A DNA stretch of 10,135 bases. It comes from an uncultured Neomegalonema sp. Its GTDB lineage: Bacteria > Pseudomonadota > Alphaproteobacteria > Rhodobacterales > Rhodobacteraceae. Positions 1 through 5,406 of this stretch are shown in pieces (within the stretch, counting starts at the first letter, position 1; each line of letters begins with the position of its first letter). The stretch is from the NCBI GenBank assembly GCA_937958345.1, contig CALGNW010000333.1:1-10135 (forward strand). Reading direction: 5' to 3'. The notes under the pieces were generated by a model. It did no database searches. It had not been told where the DNA came from and saw nothing but the letters and a program-made list of their open reading frames with translations. Made by a program: the position numbers and the translations under genes.

Positions 1-324
1 GACCAGCTTGGCGGCATCATCGACCTGATCGGCAAGGGGGATATCTCCGGCAAGATCGGGAAGGAACTGTTCGAGATCGTTTGGACCGAGGGCGGCGACC
101 CCGCCGAAATCGTTGAATCCCGCGACATGAAACAGGTCACGGACACGGGCGCTATCGAGGCGGCGGTGGATGAGATCATCGCCGCGAACCCGGAAAAGGT
201 GACGCAGGCGCAGGCTAAACCGTCGATGGCGGGCTGGTTTGTCGGCCAAGTGATGAAGGCCACCGGCGGCAAGGCAAACCCGCAAGCGGTGCAGCAGATG
301 GTCAAAGAAAAGCTCGGCGTTTAG
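1..324 (+). CDS. gatB: Aspartyl/glutamyl-tRNA(Asn/Gln) amidotransferase subunit B, C-terminal part (5' end outside window)
   Basis: The open frame runs from base 1 to a TAG stop at 322-324 and gives about 107 residues. It matches the C-terminal GatB/YqeY tail domain: a helical region with the features I associate with this family, including the segments ISGKIGKELFEIVW and EIIAANPEKV and the ending MVKEKLGV. GatB is part of the GatCAB complex, which converts mischarged Glu-tRNA(Gln) and Asp-tRNA(Asn) to the correct aminoacyl-tRNAs in the cytoplasm. The tail domain contacts the tRNA; the catalytic core lies upstream and is not in the window. An internal ATG at 127 is not the start, because the conserved sequence continues upstream of it in the same frame without a break. 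The only incompleteness is the window edge. Identification rests on recalled family sequence, but the match is strong. Confidence 0.93.
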   Translation, partial: DQLGGIIDLIGKGDISGKIGKELFEIVWTEGGDPAEIVESRDMKQVTDTGAIEAAVDEIIAANPEKVTQAQAKPSMAGWFVGQVMKATGGKANPQAVQQMVKEKLGV

Positions 325-374
325 CGCAGACAGGATGGCGCGGATCATTTTCCGCCCCGAAATCGCGTGTTTCA

Positions 375-469
375 GGGAAAACCCGCGCCATCCGAGGGAA
401 AACCCACGCAAAACCATGGTAAAACTCTTGAACGGCGTGGGAAAACTCTGAAATTCCCGCGCAATACCC
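375..469 (+). repeat. Short tandem array of GG(N)AAAAC motifs at about 21-bp period
   Basis: Four close copies of a ten-base motif start at 375 (GGGAAAACCC), 396 (GGGAAAACCC), 418 (GGTAAAACTC) and 439 (GGGAAAACTC). A weaker fifth copy is at 460 (CGCAATACCC). The spacings are 21, 22, 21 and 21 bases, about two turns of the helix. An additional AAAA tract at 410-413 falls midway between copies two and three, so AAAA runs occur at 378, 399, 410, 421 and 442. This phasing would be expected to bend DNA. The array lies 50 bases after the gatB stop. It may be a protein-binding or architectural site; as a peptide it would read as a GK-containing heptad, but no credible gene carries it. Confidence 0.6.
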
Positions 470-821
470 GTGAAACGGCCCGACGAGGCCCGGGACAAGG
501 ATCACGAGCCTCACGATTTTCCGGGTGCTGCCCATCCCTTACCGGACGTGCAGTGAAGGCTCTCTCTCTTGGAGGGCGTGATCCACATGAGAGTGATGGC
601 GATTTGTAAGCTCGAGCAGCGATCTGAACATCGGCGCTGTCGCTCTGGCATGAGACGATCCATCGGGTGGTCAACTCGCTTCAACGGCAGTTGGCGGTCC
701 CGCGTCTGAGCCAGTCGGGCGATTTATCATGGGCTGTCGCACCCCGCACCGCACCCGCGGCGGGGGGTCCCGCGCCAAAAGCCTGCAACGCCTTTGCCGC
801 ACTCCCTGCACCTCTCAAAAT

Positions 822-850
822 TTGAAATATTCCCCACCCGGGCGCATATT
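822..850 (+). promoter_or_regulatory. Candidate sigma-70-type promoter for the sulfurtransferase gene
   Basis: TTGAAA at 822-827 matches five of six bases of the -35 consensus. CATATT at 845-850 matches four of six of the -10 consensus, and the spacing is 17 bases. Transcription would start near 857, giving a leader of roughly 95 bases before the chosen GTG start. This is pattern matching only; in a GC-rich alphaproteobacterium such matches can arise by chance, although this local AT-rich patch stands out from its surroundings. Confidence 0.35.
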
Positions 851-941
851 CCCGCGCAACAATCATGCGAATTTCGCTGCCTGTGCTGATCGTGCTTGAT
901 CCGCCGCAAATCCACCCTTTACCGTGTCCGGACAATCAGCC

Positions 942-945
942 GGAG
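942..945 (+). promoter_or_regulatory. Ribosome binding site (GGAG) that fixes the GTG start of the sulfurtransferase
   Basis: GGAG lies seven bases before the GTG at 953. The longer frame beginning with TTG at 896 has no comparable site and would add 19 arginine-rich residues not expected in this family, so the GTG is preferred. Confidence 0.6.
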
Positions 946-952
946 ACGCCCA

Positions 953-1807
953 GTGCCTCAGTCAGATCCCAGTTGCCTCGTGTCGACCGAATGGCTCGCC
1001 AAACACCTTGACGCGCCCGATGTAAAGGTCGTGGACGGGTCGTGGCACTTGCCCGATGCCCGGCGTGATCCGAAATCGGAATTCCGCGGCGCGCATATTC
1101 CCGGCGCTGTTTTCTTTGATATTGACGAGATCGCGGATACCAAATCACCGCTGCCTCATATGGCGCCCAGTCCCGAAAAGTTCGCGGCGCGCGTGCGAAA
1201 GCTCGGCCTCGGCGACGGTAATCGCATCGTGATCTATGATACGGCTGGCCTGTTCAGCGCCGCGCGCGTCTGGTGGCTGTTCCGTCTGATGGGGCACGAA
1301 GATGTCGCGGTTCTGGACGGCGGATTACCGAAATGGCAGGCCGAGGGCCGCGCGCTCGATGATCTGCCTCGCGCCCCGCGCGAGCGGCACTTTACCCCCC
1401 GCCGCGATACGACAATCATCCGCGATGTGACCGAGGTTGCGCGCGCTGCCAAACTCGGCAACGAGCAAATCGTCGACGCGCGCGCCCCGTCGCGTTTTGC
1501 GGGCGAAGCGCCCGAACCGCGCGAGGGCCTGCGTGCCGGTCACATCCCCGGTGCGCGCAATGTCTGTTATGCTGATCTGCTGGAGGACGGCGTTCTCAAA
1601 CAGCCCGATGCCCTGCGCGCGGTGTTTGAAGCCGGTGGCGTTGATCTGGCAAAGCCGGTGCTGACCACATGCGGGTCGGGCGTGACGGCGGCTATTCTTG
1701 CGCTGGCGTTGCAACGGGCCGGTCATCGCGACTGGGCGCTGTACGACGGATCATGGGCGGAATGGGGCGCGTATGACGAACTGCCCGTTGCCACCGGGGC
1801 GGCCTGA
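953..1807 (+). CDS. sseA: 3-mercaptopyruvate sulfurtransferase (two-domain rhodanese family)
   Basis: The product is 284 residues from the GTG start, the normal length for SseA/MST-type sulfurtransferases. It has two rhodanese folds: an inactive N-terminal one (about residues 8-130, with the AHIPGAVFFDIDEI and VWWLFRLMGH segments) and a catalytic C-terminal one (about 155-275, with AGHIPGARNV). The active-site loop is CGSGVTA with the catalytic cysteine at residue 240. The CG(S/T)GVT form is typical of mercaptopyruvate sulfurtransferases, rather than the CRKGVT loop of thiosulfate-specific rhodanese. The enzyme moves sulfur from 3-mercaptopyruvate to thiol acceptors or cyanide, producing pyruvate, in cysteine catabolism. 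No signal peptide is seen, so it is likely cytoplasmic. It stands alone between a long intergenic region and a convergent RTX gene and probably has its own promoter. It could act on thiosulfate instead; the family assignment itself is secure. Confidence 0.93.
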   Translation: MPQSDPSCLVSTEWLAKHLDAPDVKVVDGSWHLPDARRDPKSEFRGAHIPGAVFFDIDEIADTKSPLPHMAPSPEKFAARVRKLGLGDGNRIVIYDTAGLFSAARVWWLFRLMGHEDVAVLDGGLPKWQAEGRALDDLPRAPRERHFTPRRDTTIIRDVTEVARAAKLGNEQIVDARAPSRFAGEAPEPREGLRAGHIPGARNVCYADLLEDGVLKQPDALRAVFEAGGVDLAKPVLTTCGSGVTAAILALALQRAGHRDWALYDGSWAEWGAYDELPVATGAA

Positions 1808-1823
1808 ACCGGCCACCCCGTTT
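1795..1823 (+). terminator. Hairpin overlapping the sulfurtransferase stop codon, probable intrinsic terminator
   Basis: CGGGG-C-GGCC (1795-1804) pairs with GGCC-A-CCCCG (1811-1820): nine base pairs with one C/A mismatch and a six-base loop that contains the stop codon. On the plus strand it is followed by a short TTT. Only 21 bases separate the two convergent stop codons, so the same hairpin would also form at the end of the RTX transcript. That side lacks a T-run, so termination there is less certain. Confidence 0.5.
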
Positions 1824-1828
1824 GTCAC

Positions 1829-4681
1829 TCAGGCAAAGATGAAGTCGTCCTGATCCAACAGGCCGACATGTGTATCCGCGACGACGATTACATCGCCGCC
1901 GACGAACACCGAAACATCCGCGCCGGTTTGCGCCAGTGTCAGATCACCGAACCCGACAGGCGCGGCCTCGTCGAACCGGCTCAGGTCAACCTTGTCCACG
2001 TTATGGACGAACCGCTCGATGCGGTCGGTTCCGTTACCCGCGAAAAACTCAAAGCTGTCGGCCCCTGATCCGCCGCGCAGAATATCGTCACCCGCGCCGC
2101 CGTTCAGCACGGTGACAGACCCCGACGCCTGCAGGATATCGTCGGTTTCAGTTCCCTGAATCTGCTCGACATTCACCCAGGTATCGCCCGCCGCCTGTCC
2201 GGTATTGGCCGATTGGTCACTATAGAGCAGGCCCTCGAACAACGCGGCGAACCCGACCACTTCGGTCGTGTGTGCGGTTTCGTCATCGCGCGTGGTTTCC
2301 TCGTCAATGAACACCTGCGCGCCGTTTTCATCCAACGCTGTCGTCCTGACATTCGCGGTATCGCCGCCATCCGTCGTTTGCATCTGGGCAAGGAAAATCG
2401 GATCATTGGCAAAGTCACTGTCGAACGCGACATTCGTTCCGGTGTGCGTGACGCTGTCTCCGGTATCGCCGATCAGCACGCCATCCGCCGCTGCGCCGCC
2501 CTGTTGAATGGCGATGAACGAGGCGGTCTCATCCCCGTGGGGCACATTACCGGCGGGCCGTTGATAGGCCTCTTCTTCCTGCAGCCGTACTTCGAATCCG
2601 TCTGCGGTGACATTGCCCAGCCGTGCCTCGGCGGGGATATCCGAGTTGTCGCTGCTAAGCTGAGCAAAGACAACCGGCGTTCCTTCGAAGGCGGCATCGA
2701 ACTGGACACCAGCAGTTTTCAGGCCGTCCACATCCGCAAATCCGGCAGAGACACGCTCGCCGTTTGATGCCAGCACATGGTCGCCCGTTTCAATCGCCAT
2801 CCAGCTGACGGTTTCTGTCGGGTGGTATCCGTTCAGGTAAATCCACTCGTCAATCTGAAACTCGAAACCGGTCGAGGTGACATTGCGCACCTGTGTCGCG
2901 ACGGGATGCACGCCATCGTCGGTGACCGGCCCCAGATTAACCACCGGATTGTCGAGCGCGCGCTCGAAATCTACGCGGAACCACTGGTCGCGGGTTTGCT
3001 GCTCAAAGGTGACGTTGCCCGCCTCGCCGATAACGCGCGTGCTGCCGGCGTCGAAGTTACCGTTCGATCCGTTGCCGCCATTACCGCCGCCCTTGCCGCT
3101 GTTGCCGCCGTTCTTGCCATGGCCGTTGCCGTTGCCGTTGTTGTTGATGCCGGTGCTGGTTGCGGTTCCGCTCGTGCCGGTTCCCGCGTCGATCAGAGAC
3201 TGGCCGTAGATCAGTCCGCCCTCCAGCGCGGCATAGCCGACCGCCTCGTCCGCCGGGTGATCCGCACCATCCAGCGACTCTTCCTCCTCGATGAAGAACC
3301 GCGCACCGTTTCGCGCGGCCACGTCAAGGCGCGCCCAGGACGGATCTCCGCCGTTAAAAGTCTGAATGTCGGCCATAAAGACCAACTCGGCTTTGTTCGA
3401 AAAATTGCCGCCATAGAAAACTGTATGCGGGTCTTCGTTCAGTGTTTCAGGGGTGATACCCGTCAGAAAATCCTCGCGCGTTGATCCGCCCAGATCAATC
3501 GCGATCCAGCCGATATCCTCGGCCTCACGTCCCGGCGCGGCCTCTTCATTTTCCAGCGAGATTTCAAAGCTGTCGCCGTCCACACTCCGCATCCGCGTGA
3601 CAACCGATGCCGCGTCATTCGTGGTGACAACCTGCGAAAACACCGTCGGCCCGGTGTCGAAACCGGCTCCCAGATCGACCTCGGCAAAATTCATTGTCGC
3701 GGTCGTCTCGCCCGCGGTGATCGTCAGACCGTTCTCCAGCGTATGTGTACCGCTTTCGACGGCCAGCCAGTTCAGCGTTTCCGCGCCGTGCAATCCGTCC
3801 TGATTCCACCATTCTTCTAGGCGAACTTCGAATCCGCTATCATCCAGATTGCGGACCCGCGCGGTGACCGGATCATCGTCGTTGCCCGAGATACCCCCGA
3901 TAACGACCTGCGCATTCTCCAGCGTTTGCGCAAAATCAACCCGCACCCACGCATTGGTGCTATCCGCTGAGATCGTCAGACTTCCCGCCTCGCCGATAGC
4001 GTCCAGCTCGACTCCGACGCCCTCGGTGGTCAGGTCCGAATAGGACGAGATGTCATAGCCGTCGCCGCCGTCAATCGCATCCGCACCCGCACCGCCGTAC
4101 AGCACATCACTGCCGCCGTCGCCGTTCAGGATGTCATCGCCTTCACCGCCAAAGATGAAATCCGAATGTTCGCCGGCGCTGATCGTGTCGTTACCGGCAT
4201 CGCCATAGGCAAAATCAATTCCCTCGCCCAGCAGGATCACGTCATCACCGTCGCCGCCATAGACCAGATCCTGGCCGTCGCCTGCGTCGATCACGTCACT
4301 GCCGGTTCCGCCGTCAATCTGGTCGCCGCCGCTTCCGCCGATGATAAAATCGTCTCCGGCGTCACCGTTCAGCGTGTCGGCGCGATCACCGCCGTCGATG
4401 GTGTCATTGCCGTCTCCGCCGTTCAGCGTGTCGCGTTCGCCGCCGCCCGACAGAAAATCGTCGCCGCCATTGCCGAAATAGACGTCGGCTGCGGCTGTGC
4501 CGCTGAACGTGTCGGACCCGTCCGTGCCTTGGGTCGGATCAATGTCCTGATTGTCGGTCCCGCCGGTGATGTCGATATCCAGATCGACGTTGATGTCACC
4601 AAAGCTGAAATCAATCTCAAAATCGATTTCGCCCAGATCAAACGTCAGATCGCCCGTGTCGAATCCGAATTCACCGTCCAT
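1829..4681 (-). CDS. Secreted RTX protein with six H-type-lectin-like repeats, putative calcium-dependent adhesin
   Basis: The product is 950 residues from the ATG at 4681, which has GGGGAG nine bases upstream; a TTG ten codons earlier has no site. The order is: an acidic N-terminus rich in D/I/F/G pairs (1-50) without a Sec signal; about sixteen RTX calcium-binding nonapeptides of GGxGxDxUx type (about 57-212); three beta-rich repeats (about 229-495); a Gly/Asn linker (about 498-546); three more repeats (about 549-820); a short RTX pair (about 860-880); and a C-terminus ending DDFIFA, like serralysin-type type I secretion signals. No protease zinc motif is present. The repeats share a TPVVFAQ...NVTADGFEV...WLA-like pattern reminiscent of H-type (discoidin C-terminal/Helix agglutinin) lectins. 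The predicted role is export by a type I ABC system (not encoded here), calcium-induced folding outside the cell, and sugar binding. The lectin call is inference. Confidence 0.85.
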   Translation of the reverse strand: MDGEFGFDTGDLTFDLGEIDFEIDFSFGDINVDLDIDITGGTDNQDIDPTQGTDGSDTFSGTAAADVYFGNGGDDFLSGGGERDTLNGGDGNDTIDGGDRADTLNGDAGDDFIIGGSGGDQIDGGTGSDVIDAGDGQDLVYGGDGDDVILLGEGIDFAYGDAGNDTISAGEHSDFIFGGEGDDILNGDGGSDVLYGGAGADAIDGGDGYDISSYSDLTTEGVGVELDAIGEAGSLTISADSTNAWVRVDFAQTLENAQVVIGGISGNDDDPVTARVRNLDDSGFEVRLEEWWNQDGLHGAETLNWLAVESGTHTLENGLTITAGETTATMNFAEVDLGAGFDTGPTVFSQVVTTNDAASVVTRMRSVDGDSFEISLENEEAAPGREAEDIGWIAIDLGGSTREDFLTGITPETLNEDPHTVFYGGNFSNKAELVFMADIQTFNGGDPSWARLDVAARNGARFFIEEEESLDGADHPADEAVGYAALEGGLIYGQSLIDAGTGTSGTATSTGINNNGNGNGHGKNGGNSGKGGGNGGNGSNGNFDAGSTRVIGEAGNVTFEQQTRDQWFRVDFERALDNPVVNLGPVTDDGVHPVATQVRNVTSTGFEFQIDEWIYLNGYHPTETVSWMAIETGDHVLASNGERVSAGFADVDGLKTAGVQFDAAFEGTPVVFAQLSSDNSDIPAEARLGNVTADGFEVRLQEEEAYQRPAGNVPHGDETASFIAIQQGGAAADGVLIGDTGDSVTHTGTNVAFDSDFANDPIFLAQMQTTDGGDTANVRTTALDENGAQVFIDEETTRDDETAHTTEVVGFAALFEGLLYSDQSANTGQAAGDTWVNVEQIQGTETDDILQASGSVTVLNGGAGDDILRGGSGADSFEFFAGNGTDRIERFVHNVDKVDLSRFDEAAPVGFGDLTLAQTGADVSVFVGGDVIVVADTHVGLLDQDDFIFA
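2222..3037 (-). repeat. Second triad of H-type-lectin-like repeats (A'-B'-C') in the RTX protein
   Basis: This codes for residues about 549-820. Three successive units of 80-100 residues contain the hallmarks GFEFQIDEW...SWMAIE (A'), GFEVRLQEEE...SFIAIQ (B') and GAQVFIDEE...VGFAALFEG (C'). Each unit matches the unit at the same place in the first triad better than its neighbours, so the triad as a whole appears to have been duplicated. At the amino-acid level the copies are well diverged, so this is an old duplication and not a recombination-prone DNA repeat. Confidence 0.65.
3044..3190 (-). repeat. Low-complexity Gly/Asn-rich hinge
   Basis: This codes for residues about 498-546, dominated by G, N, S and T with short GNGNG, GGNSGKGGG and GNGGNGSN runs. 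It separates the two lectin-like triads and probably acts as a flexible linker. At the DNA level it contains tandem GTT/GCC triplets (plus strand around 3110-3150), so length changes in units of three bases, which keep the frame, are plausible between strains. Confidence 0.75.
3197..3997 (-). repeat. First triad of H-type-lectin-like repeats (A-B-C) in the RTX protein
   Basis: This codes for residues about 229-495. The units carry GFEVRLEEWW...NWLAVE (A), SFEISLENEE...GWIAID (B) and GARFFIEEEES...VGYAALEG (C). The shared core is a hydrophobic strand with F/V-V-x-A/G, then A-x-x-R, then a G-F-E-hydrophobic strand, an acidic loop with H or D, and a closing W/F/Y-x-A strand. This is close to the H-type lectin core as I recall it. 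The acidic stretch after the GFEV strand is unusually rich in Glu. Confidence 0.65.
4046..4513 (-). repeat. RTX nonapeptide block of the 950-aa protein
   Basis: Residues about 57-212 are a nearly unbroken run of some sixteen nonapeptides, for example GGDGNDTID, GGTGSDVID and GGEGDDILN. In known RTX proteins this forms a parallel beta roll that binds calcium between turns and folds only outside the cell. A few units are degenerate (LGEGIDFAY, AGEHSDFIF), which is normal. Having the main RTX block at the N-terminus, before the functional repeats, is less common than a C-terminal block. Confidence 0.92.
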
Positions 4682-4690
4682 TGCGCAGCA

Positions 4691-4696
4691 CTCCCC
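4691..4696 (-). promoter_or_regulatory. Ribosome binding site (GGGGAG) for the RTX gene
   Basis: GGGGAG on the minus strand sits nine bases before the ATG at 4681 and decides the start. It would be inside the coding sequence if the upstream TTG at 4711 were used. Confidence 0.65.
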
Positions 4697-4711
4697 GATA
4701 TTTTTCGACAA

Positions 4712-4755
4712 ATTATCCGGGTTCAGTTAAAGCGCGGTTCGTGAAACGCGGGTTC
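4712..4755 (-). promoter_or_regulatory. Short tandem direct repeats and -10-like box upstream of the RTX gene
   Basis: Reading the minus strand, GAACCCGCGTTTCAC (4755-4741) is followed directly by GAACCGCGCTTTAAC (4740-4726), and the same GAACCCG start appears again at 4724. The GAACC starts are therefore 15 and 16 bases apart. The last copy runs into GATAAT (4717-4712), a -10-like hexamer about 30 bases before the ATG; I see no good -35 at the right distance. This could be an operator for an activator or repressor controlling the RTX gene. It is a candidate only. Confidence 0.3.
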
Positions 4756-4756
4756 T

Positions 4757-4790
4757 GTAAAAATTTAGCAAACTTCGTGGTAAAGTTAGC
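4757..4790 (-). terminator. Hairpin with T-rich tail after the fimbrial gene run
   Basis: On the minus strand GCTAACTT (4790-4783) pairs with AAGTTTGC (4775-4768), seven pairs with one T/T mismatch around a seven-base loop. It is followed by TAAATTTTTA. It starts one base after the stop codon of the upstream 204-aa gene, the expected place for an intrinsic terminator. The stem is short and AT-rich, so read-through into the RTX gene is possible. Confidence 0.45.
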
Positions 4791-4791
4791 C

Positions 4792-5406
4792 TTAAGGCGC
4801 TGAAACTTCGATGGAAAATACACCGTCCACGGGCGACGAATACCGCCCGCTACCGTTGGCGTACTGAATGTCCACACGCAGGGCGACGTCCAGATTAATG
4901 GCGCGGTCCAGCCGTATGCGGTTTTGCGGTATGGTGAACCGGCTGGCGAAATGACCGGCATAGTCCGGCTTGCCGCGCGCCTCCCTGATGGCCAGCGCAC
5001 CGTTGGCGGCGGGGTTGATAAGCACACCTTCATTGGCGGCTTTGACATCGACAACAAACCCTTCGCCGCGCCCTAATCCGCGCAGCGAGCAGGCATCGTT
5101 GATGACAATATCAATCGCACTGCTGTCCGCTTTATTCAGGATGGTATCCGCTGCAAAGCGTGCCTCGATCCGCTGGGCCGCCCCGCCATATGTCCTGACA
5201 GTATCGGCAGATTGCCCCTCAGGCCTGCCCGCGGCCAGCACTTGCGCGGTGTCGAGCGTATACTCGATCTGCTCGACACAATTCAGAATGATGATCGGTT
5301 CGATTTCGATTTGCAGACGCCGCGTCTGCGCCTCAATTGCCCCGGCAGGGACGGTAGACAAAAGCGCGGCGCACAGGATGATGCGAGCGGGCAGGGCGGT
5401 TATCAT
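4792..5406 (-). CDS. Secreted two-cysteine fimbrial subunit-like protein (probable minor pilin)
   Basis: The product is 204 residues. The ATG at 5406 overlaps the TGA of the upstream usher-like gene by four bases (ATGA), so it is translationally coupled; the same frame is open further upstream but lies wholly inside that gene. A signal peptide covers about residues 1-26 (hydrophobic RIILCAALLSTVPAG, cleavage after AIEA). The mature part has cysteines at 43 and 106 and resembles the first gene of the locus: IEPIIILNCVEQIEYTL matches its LPSIIALYCYDSVSVNV, NDACSLRGL matches NNVCAFRAL, and RYSSPVDGVFSIEVSAP matches NYSKAGLFTITVTGN. These are expected features of an immunoglobulin-like pilin stabilised by one disulfide. 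Being last in the run after the usher suggests a minor subunit at tip or base. The exact role is inferred. Confidence 0.72.
   Translation of the reverse strand: MITALPARIILCAALLSTVPAGAIEAQTRRLQIEIEPIIILNCVEQIEYTLDTAQVLAAGRPEGQSADTVRTYGGAAQRIEARFAADTILNKADSSAIDIVINDACSLRGLGRGEGFVVDVKAANEGVLINPAANGALAIREARGKPDYAGHFASRFTIPQNRIRLDRAINLDVALRVDIQYANGSGRYSSPVDGVFSIEVSAP

Larger units (their letters stand above)
325..952. other. Long intergenic region without a convincing gene
   Basis: These 628 bases separate gatB from the sulfurtransferase gene. Short frames exist on both strands (for example 367-609 plus, 372-674 minus and 681-935 minus), but they overlap each other, lack good ribosome binding sites and give arginine- and proline-rich translations with no recognisable fold. 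What can be seen is a weak hairpin just after gatB (337-344 pairing with 351-358, one mismatch, no T-run), a periodic A-tract array at 375-469, an unremarkable stretch around 490-720, a GC-rich stretch around 740-780, and a candidate promoter at 822-850. The middle part could be a decayed insertion or gene remnant, but I do not recognise one. A small RNA cannot be excluded. Confidence 0.6.

Noticed and set aside
337..358. Intrinsic terminator after gatB
   Set aside because: A seven-pair stem with a mismatch exists, but no T-run follows on the plus strand; left as a remark only.
375..469. CRISPR array
   Set aside because: Repeats are only about 10 bases with 11-base gaps, far too short for CRISPR repeats and spacers.
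367..609. 80-aa plus-strand open frame covering the A-tract array
   Set aside because: The GK-containing heptads come from the 21-base DNA period; the rest looks like non-coding translation and there is no good ribosome binding site.
896..952. TTG start giving a 303-aa sulfurtransferase
   Set aside because: The extra 19 residues are arginine-rich and not expected in the family; the GTG at 953 has GGAG at proper spacing and gives the usual length.
2777..3484. 235-aa plus-strand open frame
   Set aside because: It is antisense to the lectin-like repeats and Gly/Asn hinge; the minus frame has a clear domain structure and this one does not.
4682..4711. TTG start giving a 960-aa RTX protein
   Set aside because: The ATG at 4681 has a strong GGGGAG site nine bases upstream, and the TTG has none.
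4166..4744. 192-aa plus-strand open frame opposite the RTX block
   Set aside because: Its Ala/Val-rich repeating sequence mirrors the RTX nonapeptides on the other strand; it has no family resemblance.
4779..4795. CtrA-like box (TTAA-N7-TTTA on the minus strand)
   Set aside because: It overlaps a stop codon and a hairpin and matches only seven of eight core bases; too likely by chance to call.
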